64,000 bases of DNA from Shinella lacus (GTDB lineage Bacteria > Pseudomonadota > Alphaproteobacteria > Rhizobiales > Rhizobiaceae): contig NZ_WHSB02000004.1 of assembly GCF_010994755.1 (NCBI RefSeq), positions 1-64,000 on the forward strand, in the 5' to 3' direction. The position numbers were made by a program, and so were the translations under genes. Below, piece by piece: positions 26,328 to 35,358 of the stretch. The stretch's first letter is position 1. The number at the start of each line of letters is the position of its first letter. The notes beneath the pieces were generated by a model. It did not search any database. It was not told the DNA's origin and was given only the letters and a program-made list of their open reading frames with translations.

Positions 26328-27860
26328 TTAGTCGATGCGCACCGTGATGTAGCGCAACGCGCCGGTGCGGTTGGCGATCATCAGGAGCGCGTTGCGCCGG
26401 TCTTCCGATTTCAGCTTGGCGACGCGGGTCTTCACCTCTTCGGCGGTCGTCACGGCCTCCTGGCCGACCTCGACGATCACATCGCCCGGCACGATGCCGC
26501 GCTCGGAGGCGGCCGATTCCGGCGTCACTTCGGTGATCACGACGCCCTTGACGCTTTCGAGGATCTCAAAGGTCTTGCGCGCCTGCTCGTCGAGGTCGCT
26601 GATGCCCATGCCGAGCACCGTGTCGGCCTTGCTGGGCTGCACCTGCTCGCCGGTCTGCGGCGTCGTGCCGTCCTCGGTCGGGGTGTCCTCCTGGGTCACG
26701 GCGTCGTCGCCGGCCTCCTTCTCGCCGTCCTCGAGGCGGCCGAGGGTGACCTTGACGGTCATCTCCTTGCCGTCGCGCAAGAGCACGACGTCGACCGCCT
26801 TGCCGACCGGGCTTTCGGCCACGACGCGCGGCAGGTCGCGCATCTCATCGACTTCCTTGCCGTCGAAACGGATGATGACGTCGCCGGTCTCGATCGAGCC
26901 GTTGTCGACCGGCCCGCCCTTGATGATGCCGGCAACGAGCGCGCCCTTCGCCTCGGCCATGCTGAGGCTTTCCGCAATATCGTCGGTGACCGGCTGGATG
27001 CGCACGCCAAGCCAGCCGCGCCGCGTCTCGCCGAAATCGCGAAGCTGCGTGAAGATGTTCTGCGCAAGCTCCGTCGGCACGGAGAAGCCGATGCCGATCG
27101 AGCCGCCCGACGGCGAGATGATCGCCGTGTTGATGCCGATGACCTCGCCCTTCATGTTGAAGAGCGGGCCGCCGGAATTGCCGCGGTTGATCGCGGCATC
27201 CGTCTGGATGAAGTTGTCGTAGGGGCCGGCATTGATGTTACGGCCACGGGCAGAAATGATGCCGACCGTCACCGAACCGCCAAGCCCGAACGGGTTGCCG
27301 ATGGCCATCACCCAGTCGCCGATGCGCATGGTGCGGGAATCACCGAAGGGCACCGCCTTCAGCGGCGCTTTCGGCTCGACCTTCAAGAGCGCAAGGTCGG
27401 TCTTCGGGTCGGTGCCGACGAGCTTCGCCTTCAGCTTCGAGCCGTTGGCGAAATTCACCTCGATATCGTCCGCGCCCTCGATGACGTGATTGTTCGTGGC
27501 GATGAAGCCCGAGGGATCGATGACGAAGCCCGAACCGAGTGAATTGACCGTCTGCCCCTGGTTGCCGCCGCCCTCGCCGCCTTCGCCCTTGAAGAATTCG
27601 TCGAAGAAATCCTGGAAGGGCGAACCTTCCGGCACCTGCGGCACGGGTGCCTTGTCGTCGCTCTTGACGTTCTGCGAGGTGGAAATGTTGACCACCGCGT
27701 CAAGCAGACTTTCGGCAAGGTCGGCGACCGAATCCGGGCCTGCCGCCGGCTTCACCTGTGCTAGCGCCGGCGCCACGAACGGCCCACCCGCGACCAGCGA
27801 AAAACTCATCGCGAGCGCGAGTGCCGTCTGCGCTGCGCTGGACCTCATCTTCAAAGCCAT
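26328..27860 (-). CDS. HtrA/DegP-family periplasmic serine protease
   Basis: The 510-residue protease-chaperone degrades or refolds damaged envelope proteins. A signal peptide (ALALAMSFSLVAGGPFVAPALA) is followed by the trypsin-like domain with triad His in ATNNHVIEG, Asp in PKTDLALLKV and Ser in RGNSGGPLF. Two PDZ domains (GWLGVRIQPVTDD and the C-terminal VVITEVTPESAA) are joined by an acidic linker. I prefer ATG 27860, which has AGAGG about 8 bases upstream, over the ATG three codons earlier. Its place directly after hflK-hflC-DUF2065 suggests co-function in membrane quality control. Confidence 0.95.
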   Translation of the reverse strand: MALKMRSSAAQTALALAMSFSLVAGGPFVAPALAQVKPAAGPDSVADLAESLLDAVVNISTSQNVKSDDKAPVPQVPEGSPFQDFFDEFFKGEGGEGGGNQGQTVNSLGSGFVIDPSGFIATNNHVIEGADDIEVNFANGSKLKAKLVGTDPKTDLALLKVEPKAPLKAVPFGDSRTMRIGDWVMAIGNPFGLGGSVTVGIISARGRNINAGPYDNFIQTDAAINRGNSGGPLFNMKGEVIGINTAIISPSGGSIGIGFSVPTELAQNIFTQLRDFGETRRGWLGVRIQPVTDDIAESLSMAEAKGALVAGIIKGGPVDNGSIETGDVIIRFDGKEVDEMRDLPRVVAESPVGKAVDVVLLRDGKEMTVKVTLGRLEDGEKEAGDDAVTQEDTPTEDGTTPQTGEQVQPSKADTVLGMGISDLDEQARKTFEILESVKGVVITEVTPESAASERGIVPGDVIVEVGQEAVTTAEEVKTRVAKLKSEDRRNALLMIANRTGALRYITVRID

Positions 27861-27987
27861 ATTCGGCATCCTCTTGTCCTGGCCATCGTGGCGAGTGTTT
27901 GCCGCGGATACGGCGAAAATCAGTCCGCCGCGTTGAATTTGATGTGAAGTCTTGCCCGTCTTCGCGGGCGGCTGCAAGCCGTCGCGT

Positions 27988-28176
27988 TCACCCGCCCCGA
28001 ATGAACCAGACCATGACCACGCCGAGCGCCACGGCAACGAGCCCCGAGACGCGCAACTGGCTTTCCGGAATCTGCGGCAACATTTCCGCCATGCGCTTCA
28101 AAATCGAAGGGGCCAGTGCGTACACCAGCCCCTCGATGATCATGAAGAAGGCGATTCCCGTCAGGAAATCGGCCAC
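27988..28176 (-). CDS. DUF2065 small membrane protein
   Basis: The 62-residue protein has two hydrophobic helices (TGIAFFMIIEGLVYALAP and LRVSGLVAVALGVVMVWFIRG), the DUF2065 pattern also seen in E. coli YjeT, which likewise lies behind hflC. The start is GTG at 28176, 4 bp after the hflC stop. The exact role is unknown; the conserved position suggests a partner of the HflKC complex. Confidence 0.88.
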   Translation of the reverse strand: MADFLTGIAFFMIIEGLVYALAPSILKRMAEMLPQIPESQLRVSGLVAVALGVVMVWFIRGG

Positions 28177-28180
28177 GGCG

Positions 28181-29134
28181 TCAGTTTGCCGTCGTCGTCG
28201 GCGTCGTTGCCGTGCCGTTCGTCGTGCCCGTCGCAGCCCCCGAGGTGGTGGGCGTCGTGCCCGCCGCATCCTCGAAGTAGCGGAAGAATTCCGACTGCGG
28301 CGACAGCACCAGCGTGGTGTCGGACGACGTCATGGACGCAGCGTAGGCGCTCATCGACCGGTAGAAGTCGAAGAAGGCCGGGTCCTGCGAGAAGGCTTCG
28401 CCGAAGACGCGGTTGCGCTCGCCTTCGCCCTCGCCTCGCAGGATTTCCGAATCGCGCTGGGCCGCGGCGATGAACTCGACGACCTGGCGGTCGGCGATGG
28501 CGCGGCGGCGCTGGCCTGCTTCGTTACCGCGGGCGCGGATGAGTTCGGCTTCCGCCAGACGCTCGGCCTTCATGCGCTCGAAGGTCTGCTGCGAGACTTC
28601 CTGCGTGAGGTCCGTGCGACGGATACGCACGTCCGAGATCGTGAGACCCAGGTTGGAGGCGTCGTTCGTCAGTTCGCCGCGGACTTCGCGCATCATCGAC
28701 GCGCGCTCTTCCGACAGTGCGGATTCGAAGCCGCGCAGACCGTAGACCCGGCGAAGGGCCGCATCGAGACGGGTGCGCAGGCGCGATTCGGCCGATTCCC
28801 GGTCACCCGAGACCGCTTCGCGGAAGCGGCGCGCATCCGTGATCTTGTAGACCACGAAGGCATCGACTTCGTAGAACTTGCCGCCCGAAACCTGGACGCG
28901 GATATCGTCGAGATCGAAGCGCAGGGCCTGGTCCTGGATGTACTGCACGCTGTCGGCATCCATGAAGCCGAAGGGCAGCTTGAAGTAGAGGCCGGGCTCG
29001 GCCTTGACGTCCTGGATCTGACCGAAGCGGATGACGATCGCCTGCTGGCGCTCGTTGACGACGAACACCGACGAATAGGCGATGAACAGGAGAACGCCGA
29101 CGGCGATCAGAATGGCTGGTAGACGGTTGCCCAT
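28181..29134 (-). CDS. hflC: HflC, modulator of FtsH protease
   Basis: The 317-residue protein has one N-terminal transmembrane helix (LPAILIAVGVLLFIAYSSVFVV) followed by a periplasmic SPFH/band 7 domain with NERQQAIVIRFGQI and a coiled-coil rich in Ala/Glu (RLAEAELIRARGNEAGQRR). HflC and HflK form a large cage around FtsH and limit its access to membrane substrates. The C-terminal tail is Thr/Ala-rich. The start overlaps the hflK stop (TAATG). Confidence 0.96.
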   Translation of the reverse strand: MGNRLPAILIAVGVLLFIAYSSVFVVNERQQAIVIRFGQIQDVKAEPGLYFKLPFGFMDADSVQYIQDQALRFDLDDIRVQVSGGKFYEVDAFVVYKITDARRFREAVSGDRESAESRLRTRLDAALRRVYGLRGFESALSEERASMMREVRGELTNDASNLGLTISDVRIRRTDLTQEVSQQTFERMKAERLAEAELIRARGNEAGQRRRAIADRQVVEFIAAAQRDSEILRGEGEGERNRVFGEAFSQDPAFFDFYRSMSAYAASMTSSDTTLVLSPQSEFFRYFEDAAGTTPTTSGAATGTTNGTATTPTTTAN

Positions 29135-30270
29135 TACTGAGTGCCCCCCGTGCTCTGCTGTTGCTGGGTCGTTCCGCGGCCGAGTTCGTTCAGCGGCAGG
29201 AAGGGTACGACGCCCTGTCCGCCCTGCTTCTCGTCGATGATGACCTTCTTGGAGTTCTTCATCACGCCTTCCATCGTTTCGAGGAAGAGGCGCTTGCGGG
29301 TCACGTCGGGAGCCAGCTTGTATTGCTCGTAGACCGAGAGGAAGCGGGACGCTTCACCTTCCGCCTCCTTGACGACACGGTCCTTGTAGGCGGCAGCTTC
29401 TTCACGCAACTGCGCCGACTGACCACGCGCAAGGCCGAGCTTCTGGTTGGCATACTGGTTGGCTTCTTCGAGGAAACGGTCTTCATCCTGCTCGGCGCGC
29501 TGCACTTCGTCGAAGGCGTCAGCCACTTCGCGCGGCGGGGCCGCATCCTCGATCGCGACGGTGTTGATCGAGATGCCGGCGCCATAGGCATCCATGGTCG
29601 CCTGGATCGTCGTCTTCACACCTTCCGCAATCGCCTGGCGGTTGTCGCGGAAAATGTCCTGGGCCGGACGGCGGCCGACGACTTCGCGCATGGCGCTTTC
29701 GGAAACCTGCTGCAGCGTCTCTGCGGGATATTCGAGGTTGAAGAGGTAGGCTTCCGGATCCGTGACCGAATAGAGCACCGAGAACTGCACGTTGACGATG
29801 TTCTGGTCGCCGGTCAGCATCAGGCCGGAGGCATCCGAATTCGACGCTGCCGTGCGGCGGCCGATATTCTGCTGCTGCTCGGTGATCTTGACGAGTTCGA
29901 CGGTTTCGAACGGCCACATGTGGAAGTGCAGGCCGGGCATGGAGATTTCCTGCTTCGGCTTGCCGAAGCGCAGTTCAACGCCGCGCTCGTCCGGCTGGAC
30001 GGTATAGATGGAGTTCATCAGCCAGAAGACGCCGACGAGCAGCAGCGCGATGACGACCGCGCCACCATTGATGCCGCCGGGCATGACGCTCTTCAGCCGG
30101 TCCTGGCCGCGCCGGATGATATCCTCAAGGTCCGGCGGGCCGCCATTGCTGCCTCCGCCGCCGCCGCGGGGACGGTTCGGTCCCTGCCCCCATGGCCCCT
30201 GATTGTTTCCGCCACCGCCGCCGCCGCCGCCCCAAGGGCCGCCGCCGCCGTTCTGATTACTCCAGGGCAT
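29134..30270 (-). CDS. hflK: HflK, modulator of FtsH protease
   Basis: The 378-residue partner of HflC has a Gly/Asn/Pro-rich cytoplasmic N-terminus. One transmembrane helix lies near residues 65-88 (GGAVVIALLLVGVFWLMNSIY), then an SPFH domain (QPDERGVELRFGKP) and a long coiled coil. The C-terminus is Gln/Thr-rich. ATG 30270 has AGAGG 5 bases upstream. It heads an hflK-hflC-DUF2065-htrA set and lies downstream of thyA-folA on the same strand, 267 bp from folA. Confidence 0.96.
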   Translation of the reverse strand: MPWSNQNGGGGPWGGGGGGGGNNQGPWGQGPNRPRGGGGGSNGGPPDLEDIIRRGQDRLKSVMPGGINGGAVVIALLLVGVFWLMNSIYTVQPDERGVELRFGKPKQEISMPGLHFHMWPFETVELVKITEQQQNIGRRTAASNSDASGLMLTGDQNIVNVQFSVLYSVTDPEAYLFNLEYPAETLQQVSESAMREVVGRRPAQDIFRDNRQAIAEGVKTTIQATMDAYGAGISINTVAIEDAAPPREVADAFDEVQRAEQDEDRFLEEANQYANQKLGLARGQSAQLREEAAAYKDRVVKEAEGEASRFLSVYEQYKLAPDVTRKRLFLETMEGVMKNSKKVIIDEKQGGQGVVPFLPLNELGRGTTQQQQSTGGTQ

Positions 30271-30537
30271 CAATACCTCTTTCTCTCAAATCCCCATGAA
30301 GCATGTCCGCATTTCTCCGAAACACGAAAACACTCCATTTCTTGTTTATGCGCAGTTCCGGATGCAAAACCGCATCGCACTTTTGCCGGAACTGCTTCAG
30401 GCCGCATCTCGCGGAATGTTTCGCCGCGCTACGCAAGGTGAACCCGTTATAGGTATCCCTCCGGCACCTTTCAACAAATCCGCGTGACCTGACGGGTTTG
30501 TGCGGCAAAATAGTTCGTGATCGGCACGATTTATGGT

Positions 30538-31059
30538 TTACGCGGCCGTCTTCCGGCGCCAGGTGACGAAGCGCATGGCGTGGCTGTCCTTCTCGCCCTG
30601 CGGGATCGGCTCTTCGATAGTCTTTTCGAAAACGCCCGGATCGATCTCGGGAAAGCGCGTATCGCCCTCCACATCCGCCTCGACATGGGTGACATGCAGC
30701 ACGTCCGCGCGGTCGAAGACCTGCGCATAGATCTGCCCGCCGCCGATGACGCAGATTTCGTCCACGCCGAGGTCCTTTGCCTCACGACGCGCGGCGACCA
30801 GTCCCTCGTCGAGAGACGAGACGACTTCGGCGCCCGGCGCCGCAAAACTTGCATCGCGGGTGATGACGATGTTCGGCCGGCCCGGCAGCGGCTTGCCGAT
30901 CGAAGCCCAGGTCTTGCGCCCCATCAGCACCGGCTTGCCGAGCGTCAGCTGCTTGAAGCGCTTTAGGTCCGACGGCAGGCGCCACGGCAGGTCGCCATCG
31001 CGGCCGATGACGCCGTTTCGCGCGACGGCCACGACGAGGACGATCTTGGCTTCGGTCAT
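30538..31059 (-). CDS. folA: Dihydrofolate reductase
   Basis: The 173-residue enzyme reduces dihydrofolate to tetrahydrofolate with NADPH. NGVIGRDGDLPWRLPSDLKRFK (residues about 15-36) holds the active-site Asp/Trp loop. GRKTWASIGKPLPGRPNIV binds NADPH and folate, and CVIGGGQIYAQ completes the fold. It follows thyA by 15 bp; thymidylate synthase makes the dihydrofolate that FolA recycles. Confidence 0.97.
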   Translation of the reverse strand: MTEAKIVLVVAVARNGVIGRDGDLPWRLPSDLKRFKQLTLGKPVLMGRKTWASIGKPLPGRPNIVITRDASFAAPGAEVVSSLDEGLVAARREAKDLGVDEICVIGGGQIYAQVFDRADVLHVTHVEADVEGDTRFPEIDPGVFEKTIEEPIPQGEKDSHAMRFVTWRRKTAA

Positions 31060-31074
31060 GCGGGTTCCTGAAAA

Positions 31075-31869
31075 TCAAACGGCTATGGGCGCCTTGATGG
31101 TTGAATCGGCTTCGTAGCCGATAAGGGTGAAGTCATCGAATTTGAAGGAGAAAAGGTCCTTCACGTCCGGATTGAGCTTCATGAAGGGCAAGGGTTTCGG
31201 CCGGCGCGTCAATTGCGTGCGCGCCTGCTCGAAATGGTTGGCATAGATATGCGCGTCGCCCAGCGTGTGCACGAAATCGCCCGGCTGCAAACCGCTCACC
31301 TGCGCCACCATCATGGTGAGCAGGGCATAGGAGGCGATGTTGAAGGGCACGCCGAGGAAGATGTCGGCGGAGCGCTGGTAGAGCTGGCACGAGAGCTTGC
31401 CGTCCGCCACGTAGAACTGGAACAGGCAATGGCAGGGCGGCAGCGCCATTTCGTCGACGAGCGCCGGGTTCCAGGCCGAGACGATATGGCGGCGCGAATT
31501 CGGGTTGCGCTTGATGCCGTCGAGCACCGCGACGATCTGGTCGAGATGCCTGCCGTCATGGGTCGGCCAGGAGCGCCACTGATAGCCGTAGACCGGGCCG
31601 AGCTCGCCATTCTCGTCGGCCCATTCGTCCCAGATGGTGACGCCGTTTTCGTGCAGGTAGGCGATGTTGGTGTCGCCCTTCAGGAACCATAGCAGCTCAT
31701 GGATGATCGAGCGCAGGTGCAGCTTCTTGGTGGTCAGCACCGGAAAACCTTCGGAAAGGTCAAAGCGCATCTGGTGGCCGAAGACGCCGCGCGTGCCGGT
31801 GCCCGTCCGGTCCGGCCGGTCGGTGCCGTTTTCCATCACATGGGCGAGAAGATCGAGATATTGCTGCAT
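31075..31869 (-). CDS. thyA: Thymidylate synthase
   Basis: The 264-residue enzyme converts dUMP to dTMP using methylene-tetrahydrofolate. The catalytic cysteine is in [12 protein letters not shown] (about residue 146), with the nucleotide-binding arginines in [17 protein letters not shown] and [12 protein letters not shown] near the N-terminus. Length matches the E. coli enzyme. It forms a two-gene unit with folA. Confidence 0.98.
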   Translation of the reverse strand: MQQYLDLLAHVMENGTDRPDRTGTGTRGVFGHQMRFDLSEGFPVLTTKKLHLRSIIHELLWFLKGDTNIAYLHENGVTIWDEWADENGELGPVYGYQWRSWPTHDGRHLDQIVAVLDGIKRNPNSRRHIVSAWNPALVDEMALPPCHCLFQFYVADGKLSCQLYQRSADIFLGVPFNIASYALLTMMVAQVSGLQPGDFVHTLGDAHIYANHFEQARTQLTRRPKPLPFMKLNPDVKDLFSFKFDDFTLIGYEADSTIKAPIAV

Positions 31870-31956
31870 GGGCGCCGCCGATTCGTTGTCCAGCGTGAGA
31901 TACTAAAGCGAGAGCGGCGGCGACCATAGGGCGAAAAGGGATTTCCCCGGTTTTCC

Positions 31957-32268
31957 TTAGGCCAGCGCGCCGAGCGTTCCGAGTTCCTTGGCGGTGAGAT
32001 AATAGAAGGTGACGCGCGATTTCGTGCGGTCGTCGGCCATGGCCTTGCAGACTGCTTCGACCGCCTTGTCGGCGGCCTCGCCGGTGATGCCGAACTTCTT
32101 GGCACACCACTTTTCCTTGACGCGGTTCAGTTCGTCGGGGTCGGAGCAGGAGACCAGCGAGGAGTCGCGGTTGCGCAGCGCGATGCCGAGATGGCTTACG
32201 ATCTTCTTGACGATGGCCTCGTCCGCACCGCTGTCATATTTGCGGACATCTGCGAGATAGTCGGTCAT
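31957..32268 (-). CDS. DUF2853 family protein
   Basis: The 103-residue cytosolic protein begins MTDYLADVRKYDSGADEAIVKKIV and contains RVKEKWCAKKFG and the tail SRVTFYYLTAKELG, the DUF2853 pattern. The family is small and helical with no assigned function that I know. It lies upstream of thyA on the same strand with an 87-bp gap, so co-transcription is possible. Confidence 0.85.
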   Translation of the reverse strand: MTDYLADVRKYDSGADEAIVKKIVSHLGIALRNRDSSLVSCSDPDELNRVKEKWCAKKFGITGEAADKAVEAVCKAMADDRTKSRVTFYYLTAKELGTLGALA

Positions 32269-32498
32269 GGGGTCTCCTCTCCGGTCACTCGGCCGCCGCC
32301 GTCATGGTGGTCCTGCCGACGCCCATGTTTTTCACGCTGTGATGGCAAGTCAAGCGCTAATAAACGCCTGATCTGCGGCGCGTCCTGGCGCCTGCCCTCG
32401 CCTTCTGGTGGCATTTTTGTACTTTCTGAAGGAATTTCCGGTAGGTGTATCCGGATGGCCGGCCCGGTGGGGCAGGCCGCAACGAACGGTCGCCGCCC

Positions 32499-33830
32499 GT
32501 GAAACAGACTGAGGACTATTCGCACCGTTTCCGGCTTGCCTATGGCATGGCCTCTCTTGCCGTGGGCGCGCTGACGATCGGCTGGGGCCTGGTTTTCGCC
32601 TATATGCAGGCGTGGTCGCTGGCGGCGATGGATGCGGCCGTGGTGATGACGGCGATTGCCAGCTTCGCGCTGGCGCGCGGCAACCAGCTTTCGGCCGCCC
32701 TCATGTTCTCGCAGATCGCCTTTTTCGTCATCGTCGTCGTCTTCTGCCTGCTGTTCGACGTGCCGAACGATGCCGCCCCGCGGGTCTGTCATCTCTTCCT
32801 GCTGGTGCTCACCCTGCTCGGCTACATCAATTACCGGCGCGAGCAGTCGGTTGCGCAGCTCGTGATCATCGCGCTTTGCCTTGCCGCCTTCGTGGTCTTC
32901 GCCAGCACCGAGGCAGCCCTGCCCTTCGCACAGCCGATCGCCGACGAATACCGGCTTGTCGGCGCCTGGGTGAACACGATCATCGCCGTCGTCATGCTGT
33001 GCGGCGGCGTCTACGTCATGCAGCTCGAATTCGCGCGAAATCTCGACCAGGCGCGTGAGATCCGCATCGCACTCGCCAACCGCGAATTCGAACTCTTCTA
33101 CCAGCCGCAAGTGGACGAGACCGGCCGGCTGATGGGCGCGGAAGCGTTGTTGCGCTGGAAGAAGGCCGATGGCAGCTATGCGCCGCCGATCGATTTCATT
33201 CCGCTTGCCGAACAGGCCGGGCTGATGCCGGCGATCGGCGGATGGGTGGTGCTGGAAGCCTGCAAGACGCTCGCCCTCTGGCAGCAGGAGGAAGGCGCGC
33301 GCGATCTCGTGCTCTCGATCAATGTCAGCGTCGACCAGTTCATGAAACCCGATTTCGTCGCCTCCGTGCTCAGCCGCATCGAGGCGCTCAAGGTCGATCC
33401 GGCCCGGCTGAAGCTGGAATTGACCGAAAGCCTGATGGCGACGGACATCGATACGATCGTGGAGAAGATGCGGGCGCTGCGTGCGGCCGGCCTTACCATC
33501 TCGCTCGACGATTTCGGCACCGGTTATTCCTCCCTCAGCTACCTGCGCCAGTTGCCCATCCACGAGATCAAGATCGACCGCTCCTTCGTGCAGGAGGCGC
33601 CGGAAAACCTGCGCAACCGCTTCCTGCTGAAAAGCATCTTCGATATCGCCCGCATGCTCGATCTCTCCGTCGTCGCCGAGGGCATCGAGACGAAGGAACA
33701 GTTCGTTTTCCTGCAATCCTTCGGCTGCACCGAGTTCCAGGGCTATTATTTCGGCCGCCCGATGCCGCTTGCGGATTTCCAGAAACACTGGGCGCAGGAC
33801 AGCGCCCCGCCGCTGGCCGAAACCGCCTGA
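32499..33830 (+). CDS. Membrane-bound EAL-domain cyclic-di-GMP phosphodiesterase
   Basis: The 443-residue protein has about six N-terminal helices (residues 15-180) forming a membrane sensor, then a C-terminal EAL domain. The motifs for activity are present: EALLRW, NVSVDQF, LELTESLM, DDFGTGYSSLSYL, IKIDRSFV and VAEGIET. There is no GGDEF domain. It should hydrolyse c-di-GMP to pGpG and so favour motility over biofilm. GTG 32499 is the preferred start because the first helix begins soon after; an earlier in-frame GTG exists at 32445. Confidence 0.93.
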   Translation: MKQTEDYSHRFRLAYGMASLAVGALTIGWGLVFAYMQAWSLAAMDAAVVMTAIASFALARGNQLSAALMFSQIAFFVIVVVFCLLFDVPNDAAPRVCHLFLLVLTLLGYINYRREQSVAQLVIIALCLAAFVVFASTEAALPFAQPIADEYRLVGAWVNTIIAVVMLCGGVYVMQLEFARNLDQAREIRIALANREFELFYQPQVDETGRLMGAEALLRWKKADGSYAPPIDFIPLAEQAGLMPAIGGWVVLEACKTLALWQQEEGARDLVLSINVSVDQFMKPDFVASVLSRIEALKVDPARLKLELTESLMATDIDTIVEKMRALRAAGLTISLDDFGTGYSSLSYLRQLPIHEIKIDRSFVQEAPENLRNRFLLKSIFDIARMLDLSVVAEGIETKEQFVFLQSFGCTEFQGYYFGRPMPLADFQKHWAQDSAPPLAETA

Positions 33831-33862
33831 GCCAAACTTCCACATATCCTTGTCATAAAACC

Positions 33863-33891
33863 CTTTTCTTGGCGCAAGAGAGCGCCTATAT
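33863..33891 (+). promoter_or_regulatory. Candidate promoter of ssrA
   Basis: CTATAT at 33886-33891 is a good -10; 17 bases upstream CTTTTC (33863-33868) matches four of six positions of the alphaproteobacterial -35. The start would be near 33898, ahead of a GCTGC-TTCG-GCAGC hairpin. Confidence 0.5.
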
Positions 33892-33897
33892 GTGAAG

Positions 33898-34225
33898 TGC
33901 TGCTTCGGCAGCTACGGCAATAAATGAGCGGTGTAATAAACCCATTGGACCCGGGGGCGGTACCCGGCGCCTCCACCAAAAACCGGTCATACGCGACCGA
34001 CCGGCTTTTGATGGGGGCGAAATAGGATCGACAAGGGCGTAAAGATCGACTTTTTGCTCGGCATTGTACCACCGTTATCGGGCTAAACTTGTAGTTGCAA
34101 ACGACAACTATGCGGAAGCTCGTCTCGCTGCTTAATCGCGGTGTGACACTTCACTCAAAGTCCTAAGGGGTCGCACTCTTAGGCGGGGTCCGAAGGCACC
34201 TGGCAACAGAAGCCTTCACCTTCTC
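33898..34225 (+). ncRNA. ssrA: Two-piece (permuted) tmRNA
   Basis: The acceptor piece comes first and ends CGCCTCCACCA (33968-33978). After a spacer the coding piece begins GGGGGCG (34013-34019), which pairs with CGCCTCC to rebuild the acceptor stem with one G-U pair. The tag frame at 34097-34135 encodes ANDNYAEARLAA and a stop, the alphaproteobacterial type of degradation tag. The permuted, processed architecture is typical of this class. Gene ends are approximate: the 5' end follows the promoter and the 3' end is set at a GAAGGC/GCCTTC hairpin. tmRNA rescues stalled ribosomes and marks the products for ClpXP. Confidence 0.93.
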
Positions 34226-34330
34226 CAATCCCTTGAAATGGTCTATAGCTGTGCCAGATGACTCGTGCCGGAAGGTATGAGAACGCGTTGCAATGCCTGA
34301 TGACAAAGGCTGGAAGAAAGACAGGAACTG

Positions 34331-34855
34331 ATGGCGCAAGACCACATTCGTTACGACATTCTCGCCCAGGACGCGCTGCGCAGCGTCATTCGCAAGGTTC
34401 TGTCCGAAGTTGCGGTCACGGGACACTTGCCCGGCGAGCACCATTTTTTCATCACCTTCCTGACCAATGCCCCCGGCGTGCGCATCTCGCAGCACCTGAA
34501 GGCGAAATATGCCGAACAGATGACCATCGTCGTCCAGCACCAGTTCTGGGACCTCAAGGTCACCGAGAGCCTGTTCGAGATCGGCCTCTCCTTCTCCGAC
34601 ACGCCGGAAAAGCTCGTCATCCCGTTCAACGCGATCCGCGGCTTCTATGACCCGTCGGTCAGCTTCGAGCTGGAATTCGACGTGCCGGCCGTGGAGGAGG
34701 AAGAAGAGCACTCCGCCGAGATCACCGCCTATCCCGCTTTTGCGGAAAAGGTCGAGGAGACCACCACGGAAGAGCCGACCCCGCCCACCGGTGGCGACGA
34801 CAACAACAAGGGTGGCTCCGTCGTCTCGCTCGATTCCTTCCGCAAGAAGAACTGA
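34331..34855 (+). CDS. sspB: SspB-type ClpXP adaptor for ssrA-tagged proteins
   Basis: The 174-residue protein starts with the SspB fold (IRYDILAQDALRSVIRKVL, HHFFITFLTNAPGVRIS, LKVTESLFEIGLSFS). An acidic, low-complexity linker leads to a C-terminal segment (GGSVVSLDSFRKKN) that would dock on ClpX. SspB-alpha tethers tagged proteins to ClpXP. The gene lies directly downstream of ssrA on the same strand, linking tag and adaptor. Confidence 0.94.
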   Translation: MAQDHIRYDILAQDALRSVIRKVLSEVAVTGHLPGEHHFFITFLTNAPGVRISQHLKAKYAEQMTIVVQHQFWDLKVTESLFEIGLSFSDTPEKLVIPFNAIRGFYDPSVSFELEFDVPAVEEEEEHSAEITAYPAFAEKVEETTTEEPTPPTGGDDNNKGGSVVSLDSFRKKN

Positions 34856-34865
34856 GTTTTTCGCG

Positions 34866-35063
34866 ATGAGCGGCGACGTCGTCAATCTCCGCCAGTTCCG
34901 CAAGCAGAAAGCCCGCTCCGAAAAGGAAAAGCAGGCCGAGCAGAACCGCGCCGCCTTCGGTCGTACGAAGGCGGAGAAGACGCTGACGCGCGCGCTGAAC
35001 GAAAAGGCGCAGAAGTCGCTCGACCAGGGCCGCATCGAGCGGTCCGACGACGATAAGGACTGA
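34866..35063 (+). CDS. DUF4169 family protein
   Basis: The 65-residue protein is highly charged and helical, beginning MSGDVVNLRQFRKQKARSE, typical of DUF4169, a small family common in Rhizobiales and often next to sspB. No enzyme motif is present. It starts 10 bp after the sspB stop and is probably co-transcribed. Function unknown. Confidence 0.85.
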   Translation: MSGDVVNLRQFRKQKARSEKEKQAEQNRAAFGRTKAEKTLTRALNEKAQKSLDQGRIERSDDDKD

Positions 35064-35127
35064 GATTTCAAACGCTTGCCGGAAATATCGGATTCGATCT
35101 GCCAATCGCCTGATTCACTGCGTAAGG

Positions 35128-35358
35128 ATGGGCATGATCCGCAAATATTCCACCACGCTGCACGGCCACCGCACGAGCTTCTCGCTCGAACCGGCCTTTC
35201 ACGACGAGCTGAGGGCCATTGCCGATGCGCGCGGTATTCCCGTCGCCGCCCTCATCCGCGAGATCGACGACGGCCGCGGTGTCGACGGCAACCTCTCCTC
35301 GGCGCTGCGCCTGCATGTGCTGGAATGGCTGAAGGAAAAGGCCGGCGCCGCTAATTGA
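35128..35358 (+). CDS. Ribbon-helix-helix domain protein
   Basis: The 76-residue product starts MGMIRKYSTTLHGHRTSFSL, followed by EPAFHDELRAIADARGIPVAALIREID, a ribbon-helix-helix fold of the type found beside DUF4169 genes. Such proteins bind DNA as dimers; targets are unknown. A second ATG at 35134 may be the true start. The last 8 bp overlap the convergent AsmA-like gene. Confidence 0.85.
   Translation: MGMIRKYSTTLHGHRTSFSLEPAFHDELRAIADARGIPVAALIREIDDGRGVDGNLSSALRLHVLEWLKEKAGAAN

Noticed and set aside
32265-33845. A long minus-strand open frame over the EAL gene
   Set aside because: It mirrors the EAL protein gene, is His/Asp/Arg-rich without any domain, and lacks a start signal.
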